Shown in pieces: positions 18,887 through 29,593 of a DNA stretch of 64,000 nt; the stretch's first letter is position 1; every line of letters begins with the position of its first letter. This stretch comes from Proteus cibi (GTDB taxonomy: Bacteria > Pseudomonadota > Gammaproteobacteria > Enterobacterales > Enterobacteriaceae). Under the pieces are notes generated by a model, which had not been told where the DNA came from, ran no database searches, and saw nothing but the letters and a program-made list of their open reading frames with translations. Location of the stretch: positions 1 to 64,000 of the forward strand of contig NZ_PENW01000015.1 of NCBI RefSeq assembly GCF_003144405.1, read 5' to 3'. A program made the position numbers and the translations under genes.

Positions 18887-19486
18887 TTATTTTTGATCAT
18901 CAGAGAAAAATAATGGGTTTATTCTTTGCGAGAGTAACATTTTATTCAATCGGATAAGTGGTAAACCAATTAAAGAATTTGGATCGTCACCAACAAGTTT
19001 ATCAAATAGGGTAATACCTAGCCCCTCAGATTTAAAACTTCCAGCACAATTGAAAGGCATTTCTTTATTTAAATAACTGATAATTTCTTCATCTGTTAAA
19101 TGGCGAAAGTAAACTTGGAATAATTCACAATGTGTTTGATGTTCTAAAGTTAGGCTATTATATACAGTTAATCCGGTGTAGAACGAGATACATTGCCCAG
19201 AAGCTTGTTTTAATTGTGCAAAAGCATTATCAAAATTATGGGGTTTCCCCGTAATCTTTTTATTTAGCACACAAACTTGATCAGAACCAATTATAAGGTG
19301 ATGTGGAAATTTTGCTTGTAAAGCGCTGGCTTTTTCATAGGATAAGCGACTGACAAGATCTTGAGCGCACTCTGTGGGCATAGGGGTTTCGTCAATCTCT
19401 GGAGATGCCTGTATAAAGGGCATTCCAAGCTTTTTCAGCAACTGAGCTCGAAAGGGTGAAGTAGACGCAAGAACGAGTGGCAACAT
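18887..19486 (-). CDS. yceF: 7-methyl-GTP pyrophosphatase (Maf family)
   Basis: A 199-residue Maf-like nucleotide pyrophosphatase. Visible motifs are LASTSPFRAQLLKKLG (residues 6-21), SPEIDET (28-34), SYEKASAL (about 49-56), IIGSDQVC (about 65-72) and GSFKSEGLG (about 148-156). Maf proteins hydrolyse modified or non-canonical NTPs, and the YceF branch prefers m7GTP. It is divergent from yceD, as in E. coli. Confidence 0.93.
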   Translation of the reverse strand: MLPLVLASTSPFRAQLLKKLGMPFIQASPEIDETPMPTECAQDLVSRLSYEKASALQAKFPHHLIIGSDQVCVLNKKITGKPHNFDNAFAQLKQASGQCISFYTGLTVYNSLTLEHQTHCELFQVYFRHLTDEEIISYLNKEMPFNCAGSFKSEGLGITLFDKLVGDDPNSLIGLPLIRLNKMLLSQRINPLFFSDDQK

Positions 19487-19627
19487 ATTTTTTTTAAAAT
19501 CCGTAGCAAAATGATGCCTGACATTCTAAACTATGCGCCGCTGATAAAGCGAATTTTGGTGGAAAGGTGTAGATAACCCGCCTTTTTCTTTGACTATATT
19601 CCATTACAAAGATAATATGCGCGCCTT

Positions 19628-20161
19628 ATGCAAAAGGTAAAATTACCCCTGACCATTGATGCGCTGCGAGCAGCTCAAAAGAATTTAGACTATGACGGTC
19701 ATTATTCTCCAGAGCAAGTAAGCCGCTTAGCTGAATCGGTGGTCAGTGTGGACAGTAATATTGATGTGGCTTTATCATTTGATATCGACCATCAACGTCT
19801 TGCCGTGATTAAAGGGCATTCCGATGTGGATGTAACTTTAGAATGTCAACGTTGTGGTGGCCATTTTCCGTATCATGTTCACGCAACATATTGTTTTAGC
19901 CCTGTTGTCAGTGATGAACGGGCCGAGACATTACCGGAAGAATATGAACCAGTTTATGTAAACGAATTTGGTGAAATAGATTTGCTGGCAATGATTGAAG
20001 ATGAAATAATCCTCAACTTGCCGGTGGTTCCGGTACATGATTTTGAACACTGTGAAGTGTCCGACGCGGATATGGTGTTTGGTGAACTCCCTGAAGAATT
20101 ATCAGAGAAGCCAAATCCATTTGCCGTATTAGCCAGTTTAAAGAAAAGTACTAAGGAGTAA
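19628..20161 (+). CDS. yceD: 23S rRNA accumulation protein YceD
   Basis: This 177-residue DUF177 protein has the conserved [14 protein letters not shown] cysteine pair (about 76-79) and the acidic strip [33 protein letters not shown] in its middle. In E. coli it is cotranscribed with rpmF and needed for normal 23S rRNA accumulation. Here its stop is 5 bp before the rpmF start, so they form one transcript. Confidence 0.93.
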   Translation: MQKVKLPLTIDALRAAQKNLDYDGHYSPEQVSRLAESVVSVDSNIDVALSFDIDHQRLAVIKGHSDVDVTLECQRCGGHFPYHVHATYCFSPVVSDERAETLPEEYEPVYVNEFGEIDLLAMIEDEIILNLPVVPVHDFEHCEVSDADMVFGELPEELSEKPNPFAVLASLKKSTKE

Positions 20162-20166
20162 GGTCA

Positions 20167-20337
20167 ATGGCCGTACAACAAAACAAACCAACTCGTTCTA
20201 AACGCGGTATGCGTCGCTCTCATGACGCGCTGACAGTAACTCAAGTTTCTGTTGACAAAACTTCTGGTGAAACTCACCTGCGTCACCATGTAACTGCTGA
20301 CGGTTACTACCGTGGCCGCAAGGTTATCAACAAGTAA
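20167..20337 (+). CDS. rpmF: 50S ribosomal protein L32
   Basis: This 56-residue basic protein is too short for most ORF cut-offs. It begins [20 protein letters not shown] and ends [10 protein letters not shown], matching L32 of enterobacteria throughout. The codon use is strongly biased to favoured codons, unlike the flanking genes. The ribosome-binding site TAAGGAG overlaps the yceD stop. Like the E. coli protein, it lacks the zinc-binding cysteines found in some L32 forms. Confidence 0.97.
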   Translation: MAVQQNKPTRSKRGMRRSHDALTVTQVSVDKTSGETHLRHHVTADGYYRGRKVINK

Positions 20338-20361
20338 TTAGCTTTATAGCTCGTTGATACC

Positions 20362-21399
20362 TTGACAAATCTAACCATAGCGTTAGATGCGATGGGCGGG
20401 GACTTCGGTCCTCGCATCACAGTGCCTGCTTGTTTGCGGGCGCTGGCATCTAATCCTCATTTGAAAATATTGCTGGTAGGTCAACCAGACTCTATCTCTC
20501 CTCTGCTTGCAAATCAAAATGCTGAGCTAATCTCCCGTTTACATGTTATACCCGCAGAACATATTGTCGCCAATGATGCGAAACCGTCACACGCTATTAG
20601 AGCGAGTAAAGGTACATCAATGCGAGTGGCTCTTGATCTCGTGAAAACAGGGGATGCACAGGCGTGTGTAAGTGCGGGAAATACTGGCGTATTGATGGGA
20701 TTAGCAAAGCTTCGACTTAATGCAATTGATGGAATTGAACGTCCTGCACTGGTTTCGGTATTACCTAACCAGAAAAAAGGTAAGACGGTTGTTCTGGATT
20801 TAGGCGCCAACGTTAATTGTGATAGCAAAATGCTGGTCCAGTTTGCGGTAATGGGCGCAGTTATGGCCGAAGAGATAGCAGGGATTGATTCACCCAAAGT
20901 GGCACTTTTAAATATAGGTGAAGAAGAAAGTAAAGGATTAGATAATATCCGCGAAGCTGCTACGGTATTAAAATCGACACCAAATATTAACTATATTGGT
21001 TATGTTGAAGGTAATGAGTTACTGACAGGAAAAACTGATGTATTGGTGTGTGACGGCTTCGCAGGTAATGTCTCCCTTAAAACGATGGAAGGAGTTATCA
21101 GAGTTTTCCTTTCATTGATTAAATCTTCTACTACCGAAAATAAAAAAACGTCGTGGTGGATGAAATTATTGAAGAAATGGTTACAAAAACGACTAATTAA
21201 GCGTTTTGGACATATGAACCCCGACCAGTATAACGGTGCTTCTCTGTTAGGATTACGCGGTATCGTCATTAAAAGCCATGGTGGCGCAAATGAAAGCGCG
21301 TTTACAGCAGCAATAGAACAGGCTGTTCATGCCGTTGAGCGAAAAATTCCAGAGCGAATTGCTTCACGACTGACAACAGTATTACCCAAGAGCGATTGA
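20362..21399 (+). CDS. plsX: Phosphate acyltransferase PlsX
   Basis: A 345-residue enzyme that makes acyl-phosphate from acyl-ACP for membrane phospholipid synthesis. The N-terminus ([16 protein letters not shown]), [10 protein letters not shown] (about 107-116) and [11 protein letters not shown] (about 230-240) are the conserved PlsX blocks. The start is TTG: the homologous N-terminus begins there and no ATG fits. The preceding ribosome-binding site is weak, so translation may be coupled to rpmF, 24 bp upstream. It heads the fab gene cluster. Confidence 0.94.
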   Translation: MTNLTIALDAMGGDFGPRITVPACLRALASNPHLKILLVGQPDSISPLLANQNAELISRLHVIPAEHIVANDAKPSHAIRASKGTSMRVALDLVKTGDAQACVSAGNTGVLMGLAKLRLNAIDGIERPALVSVLPNQKKGKTVVLDLGANVNCDSKMLVQFAVMGAVMAEEIAGIDSPKVALLNIGEEESKGLDNIREAATVLKSTPNINYIGYVEGNELLTGKTDVLVCDGFAGNVSLKTMEGVIRVFLSLIKSSTTENKKTSWWMKLLKKWLQKRLIKRFGHMNPDQYNGASLLGLRGIVIKSHGGANESAFTAAIEQAVHAVERKIPERIASRLTTVLPKSD

Positions 21400-21403
21400 T
21401 AGA

Positions 21404-22357
21404 ATGTATACAAAAATCTTAGGTACTGGTAGTTACTTGCCTGTACAAGTGCGAACTAATGCCGATTTAGAAAAAATGGTTGAAACATCTGACGAGTGGA
21501 TTGTTACCAGAACGGGTATTCATGAACGTCGAATTGCAACAGAAGAAGAAACTGTTGCCGTGATGGGCGCGGGTGCTGGCGAAAAAGCATTAGAAATGTC
21601 AGGTATTGATAAGCAAGACATTGGATTGATTATTGTGGCAACTACATCTGGCTCACATGCATTTCCAAGTGCCGCTTGCCAAATTCAAAATGCACTAGGT
21701 ATTAATGACTGTATTGCTTTTGATGTTGCAGCAGCATGTTCAGGTTTTGTTTATGCATTAAGTATTGCGGATCAATTTATTAAAGCGGGTTCTGTTAAAA
21801 AAGCACTGGTTATTGGTGCTGACAGATTATCTCACGCTTTAGATCCTGAAGATCGTGGCACGATTATCTTATTTGGTGATGCGGCAGGTGCTGTGGTTGT
21901 TGGCGCATCAGAAGAAGAAGGCATTATCTCTACCCATTTACATTCTGATGGACGTTTTGGTGATCTATTAGCATTACCTTATCAAAGTAGAGAAAATGAC
22001 GATTTACCTGCTTACGTGACCATGGCAGGAAATGAAGTTTTTAAAGTCGCAGTTCGTGAGCTTGCCCACATTGTGGATGAGACACTTGAAGCTAACAAAA
22101 TTGATAAATCTGAACTGGACTGGCTTGTGCCTCATCAGGCAAATTTAAGAATTATTTCAGCGACAGCGAAAAAGCTGGATATGACAATGGATAAAGTAGT
22201 GGTGACATTAGATCGCCATGGCAATACGTCAGCAGCATCAGTCCCAACAGCATTAGATGAAGCTGTAAGAGACAATCGCATTCAACGTGGTCAGTTAATC
22301 TTACTGGAAGCGTTTGGCGGTGGTTTTACTTGGGGTTCTGCACTTATCCGTTTTTAA
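21404..22357 (+). CDS. fabH: Beta-ketoacyl-ACP synthase III
   Basis: A 317-residue condensing enzyme that starts fatty-acid synthesis from acetyl-CoA and malonyl-ACP. The triad is visible: Cys112 ([10 protein letters not shown]), His in VPHQANLR (near 244) and Asn in [11 protein letters not shown] (near 274). The start is 4 bp after the plsX stop. It has the same length as E. coli FabH. Confidence 0.97.
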   Translation: MYTKILGTGSYLPVQVRTNADLEKMVETSDEWIVTRTGIHERRIATEEETVAVMGAGAGEKALEMSGIDKQDIGLIIVATTSGSHAFPSAACQIQNALGINDCIAFDVAAACSGFVYALSIADQFIKAGSVKKALVIGADRLSHALDPEDRGTIILFGDAAGAVVVGASEEEGIISTHLHSDGRFGDLLALPYQSRENDDLPAYVTMAGNEVFKVAVRELAHIVDETLEANKIDKSELDWLVPHQANLRIISATAKKLDMTMDKVVVTLDRHGNTSAASVPTALDEAVRDNRIQRGQLILLEAFGGGFTWGSALIRF

Positions 22358-22376
22358 TATTATCAGGAAAATAAAC

Positions 22377-23309
22377 ATGACTGATTTTGCAATGGTTTTC
22401 CCCGGACAGGGATCACAAGCTATTGGAATGCTTGCAGAACTTGCAGAGCAATATCCAATCGTGACTGAAACATTTGCTCAAGCATCTGATGTATTGGGTT
22501 ACTCTCTTTGGGATTTAGTTCAAAATGGCCCTGAAGAAGAGCTAAACAAAACATGGAAAACACAGCCAGCACTATTAGCCGCTTCTGTTGCTATCTGGCG
22601 TGTATGGCAAGAAAAACAAGGCAAAATGCCACAAGTTATGGCAGGTCACAGTCTTGGCGAGTATTCTGCTTTAGTGTGTGCGGGAGTTATTGATTTCGCT
22701 GCTGCAATTAAATTAGTAGAATTACGTGGTCAACTGATGCAAGAAGCCGTTCCTGCGGGTACTGGTGCAATGTATGCGATTATCGGTTTAGATAATGACG
22801 CTATTGCAAAAGCCTGTGAAGAAGCTGCTCAAGGGCAAGTTGTTTCACCAGTAAACTTTAACTCACCGGGACAAGTTGTTATTGCCGGTAACAAAGAAGC
22901 GGTAGAACGCGCGGGTGTGTTATGTAAAGAAGCCGGTGCTAAACGTGCATTACCATTAGCGGTAAGTGTGCCTTCTCACTGCGCTTTAATGAAGCCCGCT
23001 GCTGATAAACTTGCAGTTGCATTGCAAGAAATCGAATTTAAACAACCTGAAATTCAGGTTGTTAATAACGTTGATGTGATAGCGCAAACAGATGCCAATG
23101 CAATCCGTGATGCGTTAGTTCGCCAGCTTTATAATCCGGTTCGCTGGACTGAAACGGTTGAACTTATTGCTGAAAAAGGTATCACACAACTATTAGAAAT
23201 CGGACCAGGAAAAGTATTAACTGGTTTAACAAAACGTATTTCTAAAGAGATGAACGCTGCAGCAGTTAATGATCTTGCATCATTAGATGTTGCATTAGGA
23301 AATGACTGA
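22377..23309 (+). CDS. fabD: Malonyl-CoA:ACP transacylase
   Basis: A 310-residue enzyme that loads malonate onto acyl carrier protein. The N-terminal FPGQGSQ motif (8-14), nucleophile Ser92 in GHSLGEYSA and His in VPSHCALM (near 201) are present. The frame is open further upstream inside fabH, but the start at 22377 matches family N-termini, follows an AGGAAA ribosome-binding site and is 19 bp after the fabH stop. Confidence 0.96.
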   Translation: MTDFAMVFPGQGSQAIGMLAELAEQYPIVTETFAQASDVLGYSLWDLVQNGPEEELNKTWKTQPALLAASVAIWRVWQEKQGKMPQVMAGHSLGEYSALVCAGVIDFAAAIKLVELRGQLMQEAVPAGTGAMYAIIGLDNDAIAKACEEAAQGQVVSPVNFNSPGQVVIAGNKEAVERAGVLCKEAGAKRALPLAVSVPSHCALMKPAADKLAVALQEIEFKQPEIQVVNNVDVIAQTDANAIRDALVRQLYNPVRWTETVELIAEKGITQLLEIGPGKVLTGLTKRISKEMNAAAVNDLASLDVALGND

Positions 23310-23317
23310 GGGATCTC

Positions 23318-24052
23318 ATGGGATTTGACGGAAAAATAGCGCTAGTTACTGGTGCAAGCCGTGGCATTGGCCGTGCGATTGCAGAAGATTTAGTTGCACG
23401 TGGTGCGACAGTAATTGGTACAGCAACGAGTGAAAACGGCGCGCAAGCGATTAGCGAATATTTAGACGGTAAGGGTAAGGGTTTTGTGTTAAACGTCACA
23501 GAAAACGACTCTATCGAAAAATTATTAGCCGATGTGCGTGCTGAATTTGGCGAAATTGATATTTTGGTCAATAATGCAGGTATTACTCGTGATAACCTGT
23601 TGATGCGCATGAAAGATGATGAGTGGCAAGATATCATTGATACTAATCTTTCATCAGTCTTCCGTCTGTCTAAAGCAGTTATGCGTGCTATGATGAAAAA
23701 ACGTCATGGTCGTATAATTACTATTGGTTCTGTTGTTGGAACCATGGGTAATGCAGGACAGGCAAACTACGCGGCGGCGAAAGCGGGTGTGATTGGTTTT
23801 AGTAAATCATTAGCACGCGAAGTTGCTTCCCGTGGCATTACGGTGAATGTTGTTGCTCCAGGCTTTATCGAAACTGATATGACTAGAGCATTAACAGACG
23901 ACCAAAGAGCAGGTATTTTATCTCAAGTCCCTGCTAACCGTTTAGGTGATGCCAAAGAGATTGCCAGTGCTGTAGCTTTCTTAGCTTCTGATGAAGCGAG
24001 CTATATCACGGGTGAAACATTGCATGTCAATGGTGGCATGTACATGATCTAA
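23318..24052 (+). CDS. fabG: 3-oxoacyl-ACP reductase
   Basis: A 244-residue short-chain dehydrogenase reducing 3-oxoacyl-ACP with NADPH. The Rossmann motif GASRGIG (about 12-18), NNAG (about 86-89), catalytic Ser in TIGSVVG and YAAAK (Tyr about 151, Lys about 155) are all intact. It starts 8 bp after fabD with a GAGGGAT ribosome-binding site. Confidence 0.97.
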   Translation: MGFDGKIALVTGASRGIGRAIAEDLVARGATVIGTATSENGAQAISEYLDGKGKGFVLNVTENDSIEKLLADVRAEFGEIDILVNNAGITRDNLLMRMKDDEWQDIIDTNLSSVFRLSKAVMRAMMKKRHGRIITIGSVVGTMGNAGQANYAAAKAGVIGFSKSLAREVASRGITVNVVAPGFIETDMTRALTDDQRAGILSQVPANRLGDAKEIASAVAFLASDEASYITGETLHVNGGMYMI

Positions 24053-24209
24053 TTATGGGGACGTCTTTATATTTGCTTTTTGCGTACAATATAATGCAAA
24101 ATATAGCGAATAAAGTAGTCCACACAGTCGGGATTGGTTAGATCTTTTCCTGTATTTATAAACTAAGAAAATCATCGCGCAAGCGAGTTTTGATAGGAAA
24201 TTTAATAGT

Positions 24210-24446
24210 ATGAGCACTATCGACGAACGCGTTAAGAAAATCATTGTTGAACAACTGGGTGTTAAAGAGGAAGAAGTTGTAAATTCAGCTTCATTTGTTG
24301 ATGACTTAGGCGCTGATTCTCTTGACACAGTTGAGCTGGTAATGGCTCTGGAAGAAGAATTCGATATCGAAATCCCAGACGAAGAAGCAGAAAAAATTAC
24401 TACAGTTCAAGCTGCTATTGATTACGTTGAAAACGCAGGTAAATAA
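24210..24446 (+). CDS. acpP: Acyl carrier protein
   Basis: A 78-residue acidic four-helix protein, near-identical to E. coli AcpP. Ser37 in [15 protein letters not shown] takes the 4'-phosphopantetheine arm. Codons are strongly optimised. A 157-bp upstream gap allows its own promoter, and a hairpin after the stop would reduce read-through into fabF, as expected for a protein needed in large excess. Confidence 0.98.
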
Positions 24447-24457
24447 GCTTGCTAATC

Positions 24458-24486
24458 TAGGCGGTCACTCGACCGCCTATATTTTT
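24458..24486 (+). terminator. acpP terminator/attenuator
   Basis: Perfect stem TAGGCGGTC/GACCGCCTA with loop ACTC, followed by TATTTTTA, between acpP and fabF. Confidence 0.85.
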
Positions 24487-24520
24487 AATCCTAAACTTTT
24501 TCCCTCCTTGGAGGATAAGC

Positions 24521-25762
24521 GTGTCTAAGCGTCGTGTAGTTGTGACCGGACTAGGCATGTTATCTCCTGTCGGTAATAACGCAGAAGCTTCTTGGGAAGC
24601 TGTGTGTGCCGGACAGAGTGGTATCGGCCTTATCGAAGATTTTGACACCAGTCATCATGCGACTAAATTCGCTGGATTGGTAAAAGATTTCAATCATGAA
24701 GATTATAATCTTTCGCGTAAAGATGCGCGTAAGATGGATCTTTTCATTCAATATGGTATTGCAGCGGGTGTGCAGGCCATTGCGGATTCAGGTCTTGAAG
24801 TAACAGAAGCCAATGCAAGTCGTATCGGAGCTGCTATTGGTTCTGGTATTGGTGGCTTAGGCCTTATCGAAGAAAACCATACATCGATGATGAATGGTGG
24901 TCCTCGTAAAATTAGCCCATTCTTTGTACCTTCAACCATCATTAATATGGTTGCAGGGCATTTAAGCATTATGTATGGTCTTCGTGGCCCAACAATCTCT
25001 ATCGCAACAGCGTGTACTTCAGGTGTTCATAATATTGGACATGCTGCACGTATTATCGCTTATGGTGATGCAGATGTAATGCTGGCGGGCGGTGCCGAAA
25101 AAGCGACCACACCTTTAGGTTTAGGTGGCTTTGGTGCTGTTCGTGCATTATCAACACGTAACGATAACCCTCAAGCGGCTAGCCGCCCATGGGATAAAGA
25201 TCGTGATGGTTTTGTATTAGGTGATGGTGCGGGTGTTCTTGTTCTTGAAGAGTACGAACATGCTAAAAACCGTGGTGCTAAAATTTATGCTGAAGTCGTA
25301 GGTTTTGGTATGAGCAGCGATGCTTATCACATGACTTCACCGGCAGAAAATGGCGAAGGCGGTGCGCTGGCAATGACAAATGCACTGAAAGATGCGGGTA
25401 TTGCCTCATCAGAAGTGGGTTATATCAACGCACACGGTACATCAACAAATGCTGGCGATGTTGCTGAAGCACAAGCGGTAGAAAACGTATTTGGCAAAGG
25501 CACTGATGTATTAGTTAGCTCAACAAAATCTATGACAGGTCACTTATTAGGTGCTGCTGGTGCTATTGAGTCTATCTTTACTATCCTTTCACTGCGTGAT
25601 CAAATCGTACCACCAACAATTAACCTAGATAATCAAGACGAAAATTGTCATCTTGATTTTGTTCCACATAAAGCACGCAAAGTTGAGAACATGGAATATG
25701 CTCTGTGTAACTCATTTGGCTTTGGTGGTACTAACGGTTCAATTCTCTTTAAACGCGTATAA
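24521..25762 (+). CDS. fabF: Beta-ketoacyl-ACP synthase II
   Basis: A 413-residue elongation condensing enzyme. Nucleophile Cys lies in TACTSGVHN (near 164). The catalytic histidines are in INAHGTSTN (near 304) and [11 protein letters not shown] (near 341). It starts with GTG behind a very strong TTGGAGGATAA ribosome-binding site. Length and N-terminus ([15 protein letters not shown]) match E. coli FabF. Confidence 0.97.
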   Translation: MSKRRVVVTGLGMLSPVGNNAEASWEAVCAGQSGIGLIEDFDTSHHATKFAGLVKDFNHEDYNLSRKDARKMDLFIQYGIAAGVQAIADSGLEVTEANASRIGAAIGSGIGGLGLIEENHTSMMNGGPRKISPFFVPSTIINMVAGHLSIMYGLRGPTISIATACTSGVHNIGHAARIIAYGDADVMLAGGAEKATTPLGLGGFGAVRALSTRNDNPQAASRPWDKDRDGFVLGDGAGVLVLEEYEHAKNRGAKIYAEVVGFGMSSDAYHMTSPAENGEGGALAMTNALKDAGIASSEVGYINAHGTSTNAGDVAEAQAVENVFGKGTDVLVSSTKSMTGHLLGAAGAIESIFTILSLRDQIVPPTINLDNQDENCHLDFVPHKARKVENMEYALCNSFGFGGTNGSILFKRV

Positions 25763-25794
25763 CCCGTTTTTTGTAGAAAGTTGAAAATACCTAA

Positions 25795-25825
25795 AGGCCC
25801 AGAATGATACTGGGTCTTTTATTTT
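25795..25825 (+). terminator. fabF terminator
   Basis: A GGCCCAG/CTGGGTC stem followed by TTTTATTTTG, 33 bp after fabF. Confidence 0.8.
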
Positions 25826-25894
25826 GTCCTTTTACTGCCAGTTGTTTTATCATGTGCAGATTGATATCAATAACATAGATGCAAGGTGTGTTAG

Positions 25895-26722
25895 ATGTAT
25901 TGGGTAAATGGACAACAGCAACAAAATGTAGATGCCAGTGATCGTGCGGTACAGTTTGGCGATGGTTGTTTCACAACACTCGCTGTTGAGTCAGGTGATC
26001 CCATTTTGTTATCTGCACACATAAATCGCTTAAAACAAGGCTGCAACGCTCTCTTCTTACCTCATCCTAATTGGTCTGAACTTGAAAAACAGATCATCGA
26101 TATTGCTTCTCTGACGCAAACAAAAAGTGTTATTAAAATTATTATTAGTCGTGGGTGTGGTGGACGAGGGTATTCCTCCAATGGATTTATAACGCCGACA
26201 GTAATAATATCATTGTCATCTTATCCTACCCATTATCGTAACCAGCAGAGCGAAGGTGTATCGCTGGGTATAAGTCCAGTTACCTTAGGGCAAAATCCTT
26301 TATTGGCCGGGATAAAACACCTCAATCGTCTAGAACAAGTCCTTATCAAATATCATTTAGAACAAACAGAATTTGATGATGTTTTAGTGTGTGATAATGA
26401 AGGATATTTAGTTGAAGCCAATGCAGCGAACCTTTTTTGGCGCAAAGAAAATAGGCTTTTTACCCCCAATCTGACTAATTCAGGGGTAGATGGCATTATG
26501 CGCCAATCTATCTTTCGATTAGCTCAAAAAAATCATTGGGAAATTGATATTGTGAGAGAAAAACCTGAAACACTTTATCAAGCTGATGAAATATGGTTAA
26601 CAAATGCGTTGATGCCAGTGATCCCCGTTTCACAAATCACTTTTTCAGATGATAAGCGCTATCAATATCCTAATAGGGATTATTATCATGTTGTTTTACA
26701 ACACAGTTTGTCACTTAAATAG
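25895..26722 (+). CDS. pabC: Aminodeoxychorismate lyase
   Basis: A 275-residue class-IV PLP enzyme that releases pyruvate from aminodeoxychorismate to give p-aminobenzoate for folate. The PLP lysine is Lys141 in AGIKHLNRLEQVL. The N-terminal DRAVQFGDGCFTTL and the late EANAANLFW segment are family marks. It starts the pabC-mltG-tmk-holB run, with short gaps or overlaps throughout. Confidence 0.95.
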   Translation: MYWVNGQQQQNVDASDRAVQFGDGCFTTLAVESGDPILLSAHINRLKQGCNALFLPHPNWSELEKQIIDIASLTQTKSVIKIIISRGCGGRGYSSNGFITPTVIISLSSYPTHYRNQQSEGVSLGISPVTLGQNPLLAGIKHLNRLEQVLIKYHLEQTEFDDVLVCDNEGYLVEANAANLFWRKENRLFTPNLTNSGVDGIMRQSIFRLAQKNHWEIDIVREKPETLYQADEIWLTNALMPVIPVSQITFSDDKRYQYPNRDYYHVVLQHSLSLK

Positions 26723-26739
26723 AATTTAATGAGTTATAA

Positions 26740-27762
26740 ATGAAGATAAAAAAAATAGTATGGATAGTTTTTTTTGCCTTATTGATTAGCCTTGGTGCCG
26801 TTGCATTGTATATGATGCAACATCTTCGAGATCTAGAAGAAAAGATTGTTGTAAAACAAGATGAATTGCTACTGACTGTGCCCGCAGGAACAGGGCGTGT
26901 TGCTATGGAGCAACTATTAATAAAAAATAATCTGCTGAATGAAGGGGATTATTTTCAGGTTTTATTAAAAGCCAAACCAGAACTAAGCCAATTTAAAGCA
27001 GGCACTTACCGTTTAACAAACGGGATGACATTACATGAGGTTTTATTGCTGATCAAAAGTGGTAAAGAAGCTCAGTTTTCTATCCGTTTTATAGAAGGAA
27101 GCCGTTTAAAGGATTGGCAATCTATTTTTGAACAAGCGCCTCAACTTGCTGCTATTGCACACACGATGGATAGCGATAAGCTACGTCAAGAAATAGGAAT
27201 AAAGCCAGAGATCACTAGTCTAGAAGGTTGGTTTGCACCAGATACCTACCACTATACTGCGGGTACAACTGATGTAGCAATTTTAAAACGTGCCTATCAA
27301 CAAATGGAAAAGACACTAGAAGAAGAGTGGATCAAACGTGACCGTGATTTACCCTATAAATCCGCTTATGAAATGCTTATCATGGCATCAATTATTGAAA
27401 AAGAGACAGGTATTGATGCTGAAAGAACAAAAGTTGCGTCTGTTTTTGTCAATCGATTAAAAACGAATATGCGATTACAAACTGATCCAACGGTGATCTA
27501 TGGTTTAGGGGATAAATATAGAGGCACGATTTATCGTAGTGATTTAAATGGCTATACACCTTATAACACGTATCAAATTGATGGTTTGCCACCAACACCA
27601 ATAGCAATGCCCGGTGTTGCTTCAATTAGAGCGGCTGCACATCCAGCGGATACACGTTACCTCTATTTTGTTGCAGATGGAACGGGTGGTCATAAATTTT
27701 CAACCACACTTAATGAACATAATAAAGCCGTCGCACAATACCGACGCTTACAACAAAGATAA
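26740..27762 (+). CDS. mltG: Endolytic murein transglycosylase MltG
   Basis: A 340-residue YceG-like protein with one N-terminal membrane anchor (about 5-26), a LysM-like subdomain (about 45-110) and the catalytic domain with Glu220 in [10 protein letters not shown] and the [12 protein letters not shown] stretch near 248. It cuts nascent glycan strands at the periplasmic face of the inner membrane. It lies 17 bp after pabC and 2 bp before tmk. Confidence 0.95.
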   Translation: MKIKKIVWIVFFALLISLGAVALYMMQHLRDLEEKIVVKQDELLLTVPAGTGRVAMEQLLIKNNLLNEGDYFQVLLKAKPELSQFKAGTYRLTNGMTLHEVLLLIKSGKEAQFSIRFIEGSRLKDWQSIFEQAPQLAAIAHTMDSDKLRQEIGIKPEITSLEGWFAPDTYHYTAGTTDVAILKRAYQQMEKTLEEEWIKRDRDLPYKSAYEMLIMASIIEKETGIDAERTKVASVFVNRLKTNMRLQTDPTVIYGLGDKYRGTIYRSDLNGYTPYNTYQIDGLPPTPIAMPGVASIRAAAHPADTRYLYFVADGTGGHKFSTTLNEHNKAVAQYRRLQQR

Positions 27763-27764
27763 TT

Positions 27765-28412
27765 ATGAACAACAGCAAATTTATTGTAATTGAAGGATTA
27801 GAAGGCGCTGGAAAAACCAGCGCAATCCAAACGGTTATTGATACACTTAAAGATAAAGGTATCACCAATCTGGCTTTTACCCGTGAACCTGGTGGCACAC
27901 CGCTTGCTGAAAAACTCCGTGAACTTATCAAGCAAGGTATTGACGGCGAAAAAGTCACGGATAAAGCCGAATTATTGATGCTATATGCAGCGCGTGTTCA
28001 ACTGGTTGAGAACGTCATAAAACCCGCATTAGCGGAAGGTAAATGGGTGATTGGCGATAGACATGATCTCTCTTCACAAGCTTATCAAGGCGGTGGGCGT
28101 GGCTTAGATAAAGATCTTATGTTGTCACTTCGTAATACTGTACTTGGTGATTTCCGCCCAGATTTAACTTTGTATCTTGATTTAGATCCGGCAATGGGTC
28201 TTGCCAGAGCGCGTGCTAGGGGCGAGTTAGATCGGATTGAAAAAGAATCAATGGATTTCTTTTATCGCACTCGTGAACGTTATCAGGCATTAGCTAAAGG
28301 TGATGATACTATTATCACGATAGATGCATCTCAAACGATTGAAAAAGTACAAACAGATATCCGTCAAACATTAACCGCGTGGCTAGTTCAGCAGGAAAAT
28401 AAATCACTATGA
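27765..28412 (+). CDS. tmk: Thymidylate kinase
   Basis: A 215-residue kinase phosphorylating dTMP to dTDP. The P-loop is residues 11-18 (GLEGAGKT), the TREPGGTP and [18 protein letters not shown] motifs bind the nucleotide, and the LID carries [12 protein letters not shown], the arginines typical of the E. coli-type (type II) enzyme. It overlaps holB by four bases (ATGA). Confidence 0.97.
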   Translation: MNNSKFIVIEGLEGAGKTSAIQTVIDTLKDKGITNLAFTREPGGTPLAEKLRELIKQGIDGEKVTDKAELLMLYAARVQLVENVIKPALAEGKWVIGDRHDLSSQAYQGGGRGLDKDLMLSLRNTVLGDFRPDLTLYLDLDPAMGLARARARGELDRIEKESMDFFYRTRERYQALAKGDDTIITIDASQTIEKVQTDIRQTLTAWLVQQENKSL

Positions 28413-29392
28413 ATTGGTATCCTTGGCTAAATCAGGCATATCGACAACTTATTAGCATGTATCAAGAAGGGCGTGGTCATCATGCTTTGCTTTTACATGC
28501 GATAGAAGGCATGGGAGGAGAAGCTCTCTCTTATGGATTAAGTCGTTGGTTAATGTGCCAGAATAAACAGGGATTAAAAAGTTGTAATGAATGCCATAGC
28601 TGTCGTTTGATGCTTGCTGAAACACACCCAGATTGGCATATTTTGCAGAGTGAAAAGGGTAAGTCCTCTATTGGGATTGAAGCAGTAAGAAAAGTCACTG
28701 AAAAGCTGGAACATCATGCTCAGCAAAGTGGTTTCAGAGTGGTTTGGATAAAAGATGTTGAAGCGTTAACAGAAGCGGCGGCAAATGCATTACTCAAAAC
28801 GTTAGAAGAGCCACCTAAAAACACCTATTTTTTATTGAATTGTCAGCAACCGGAAGTGTTATTGGCGACATTGCGTAGTCGTTGTTTTTATTATCATTTA
28901 GCAACGCCAGATCTCCAGCACGCAACGCATTGGTTACAGCAACAATTACCAAACATCCCTTATGCAAATAGTGTGACGGCATTAAATCTCTCTCAGAACG
29001 CTCCGGTTTTAGCACTTTCATTATTGAAAGATGAGTGGAAAGAAAGAGCGACTTTTTGCCAAGCTTTATATGTAAGCATACAACAACATGATTTATATTC
29101 ATTTTTGCCACAATTAAATCAAGATAATGCCGAACGTCGCTTGTATTGGTTGTTATCCTTGCTGCTGGATGCATTAAAATACCAAACCAATGCACAAGTA
29201 TATTGTGTGAACCAAGACCAACAAGCATTGATTATGGCGTTATCACAATGGCCTTCGGATATTTTGTTATCCACGATTGATGGATGGAAACAGTGTCGTT
29301 ACCAGTTAATGACCATTCCAGCATTAAATAGAGAATTATTACTAGTAGAGCAGCTACTAGATTGGGAAAATCAGCTAGCCACAAAAAATTAA
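28409..29392 (+). CDS. holB: DNA polymerase III delta' subunit
   Basis: A 327-residue clamp-loader subunit. The zinc module CNECHSC (about 61-67) is intact. The P-loop position reads MGGEALSYG, so nucleotide binding is lost, as is normal for delta'. SRC appears as RSRC near 154. It opens the beta clamp with delta and tau/gamma. It is translationally coupled to tmk. Confidence 0.94.
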   Translation: MNWYPWLNQAYRQLISMYQEGRGHHALLLHAIEGMGGEALSYGLSRWLMCQNKQGLKSCNECHSCRLMLAETHPDWHILQSEKGKSSIGIEAVRKVTEKLEHHAQQSGFRVVWIKDVEALTEAAANALLKTLEEPPKNTYFLLNCQQPEVLLATLRSRCFYYHLATPDLQHATHWLQQQLPNIPYANSVTALNLSQNAPVLALSLLKDEWKERATFCQALYVSIQQHDLYSFLPQLNQDNAERRLYWLLSLLLDALKYQTNAQVYCVNQDQQALIMALSQWPSDILLSTIDGWKQCRYQLMTIPALNRELLLVEQLLDWENQLATKN

Positions 29393-29436
29393 TTATCTAT
29401 ATATTAATTATGATTTAGCTGTAATAAAAAACACCT

Positions 29437-29562
29437 ATACTCTAACTCATTCGAGTTGCAGGTAGGCGGCAAGCAAAGATATCCCGATGAGCATACTCAT
29501 GTATGTGATTCGGGTTGCTGAGCGTAGCCAACACCCCCTGTAACTTGAAGGATAACGAGTAT
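29437..29562. repeat. 126-bp MITE-like palindromic repeat
   Basis: A non-coding element between holB and tatD. It begins ATACTCTAACTCATTCGAGT and its opposite end, read on the other strand, begins ATACTCGTTATCCTTCAAGT. These are imperfect terminal inverted repeats of about 26 bp with about 19 matching positions. The interior is GC-richer than the flanks and can also fold. Similar elements with a GTTGCAGG-type edge are scattered in Photorhabdus, Xenorhabdus, Yersinia and Proteus relatives. Confidence 0.75.
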
Positions 29563-29593
29563 ATAAGTCGTACCAGATAAATGAGAGTAAGTT

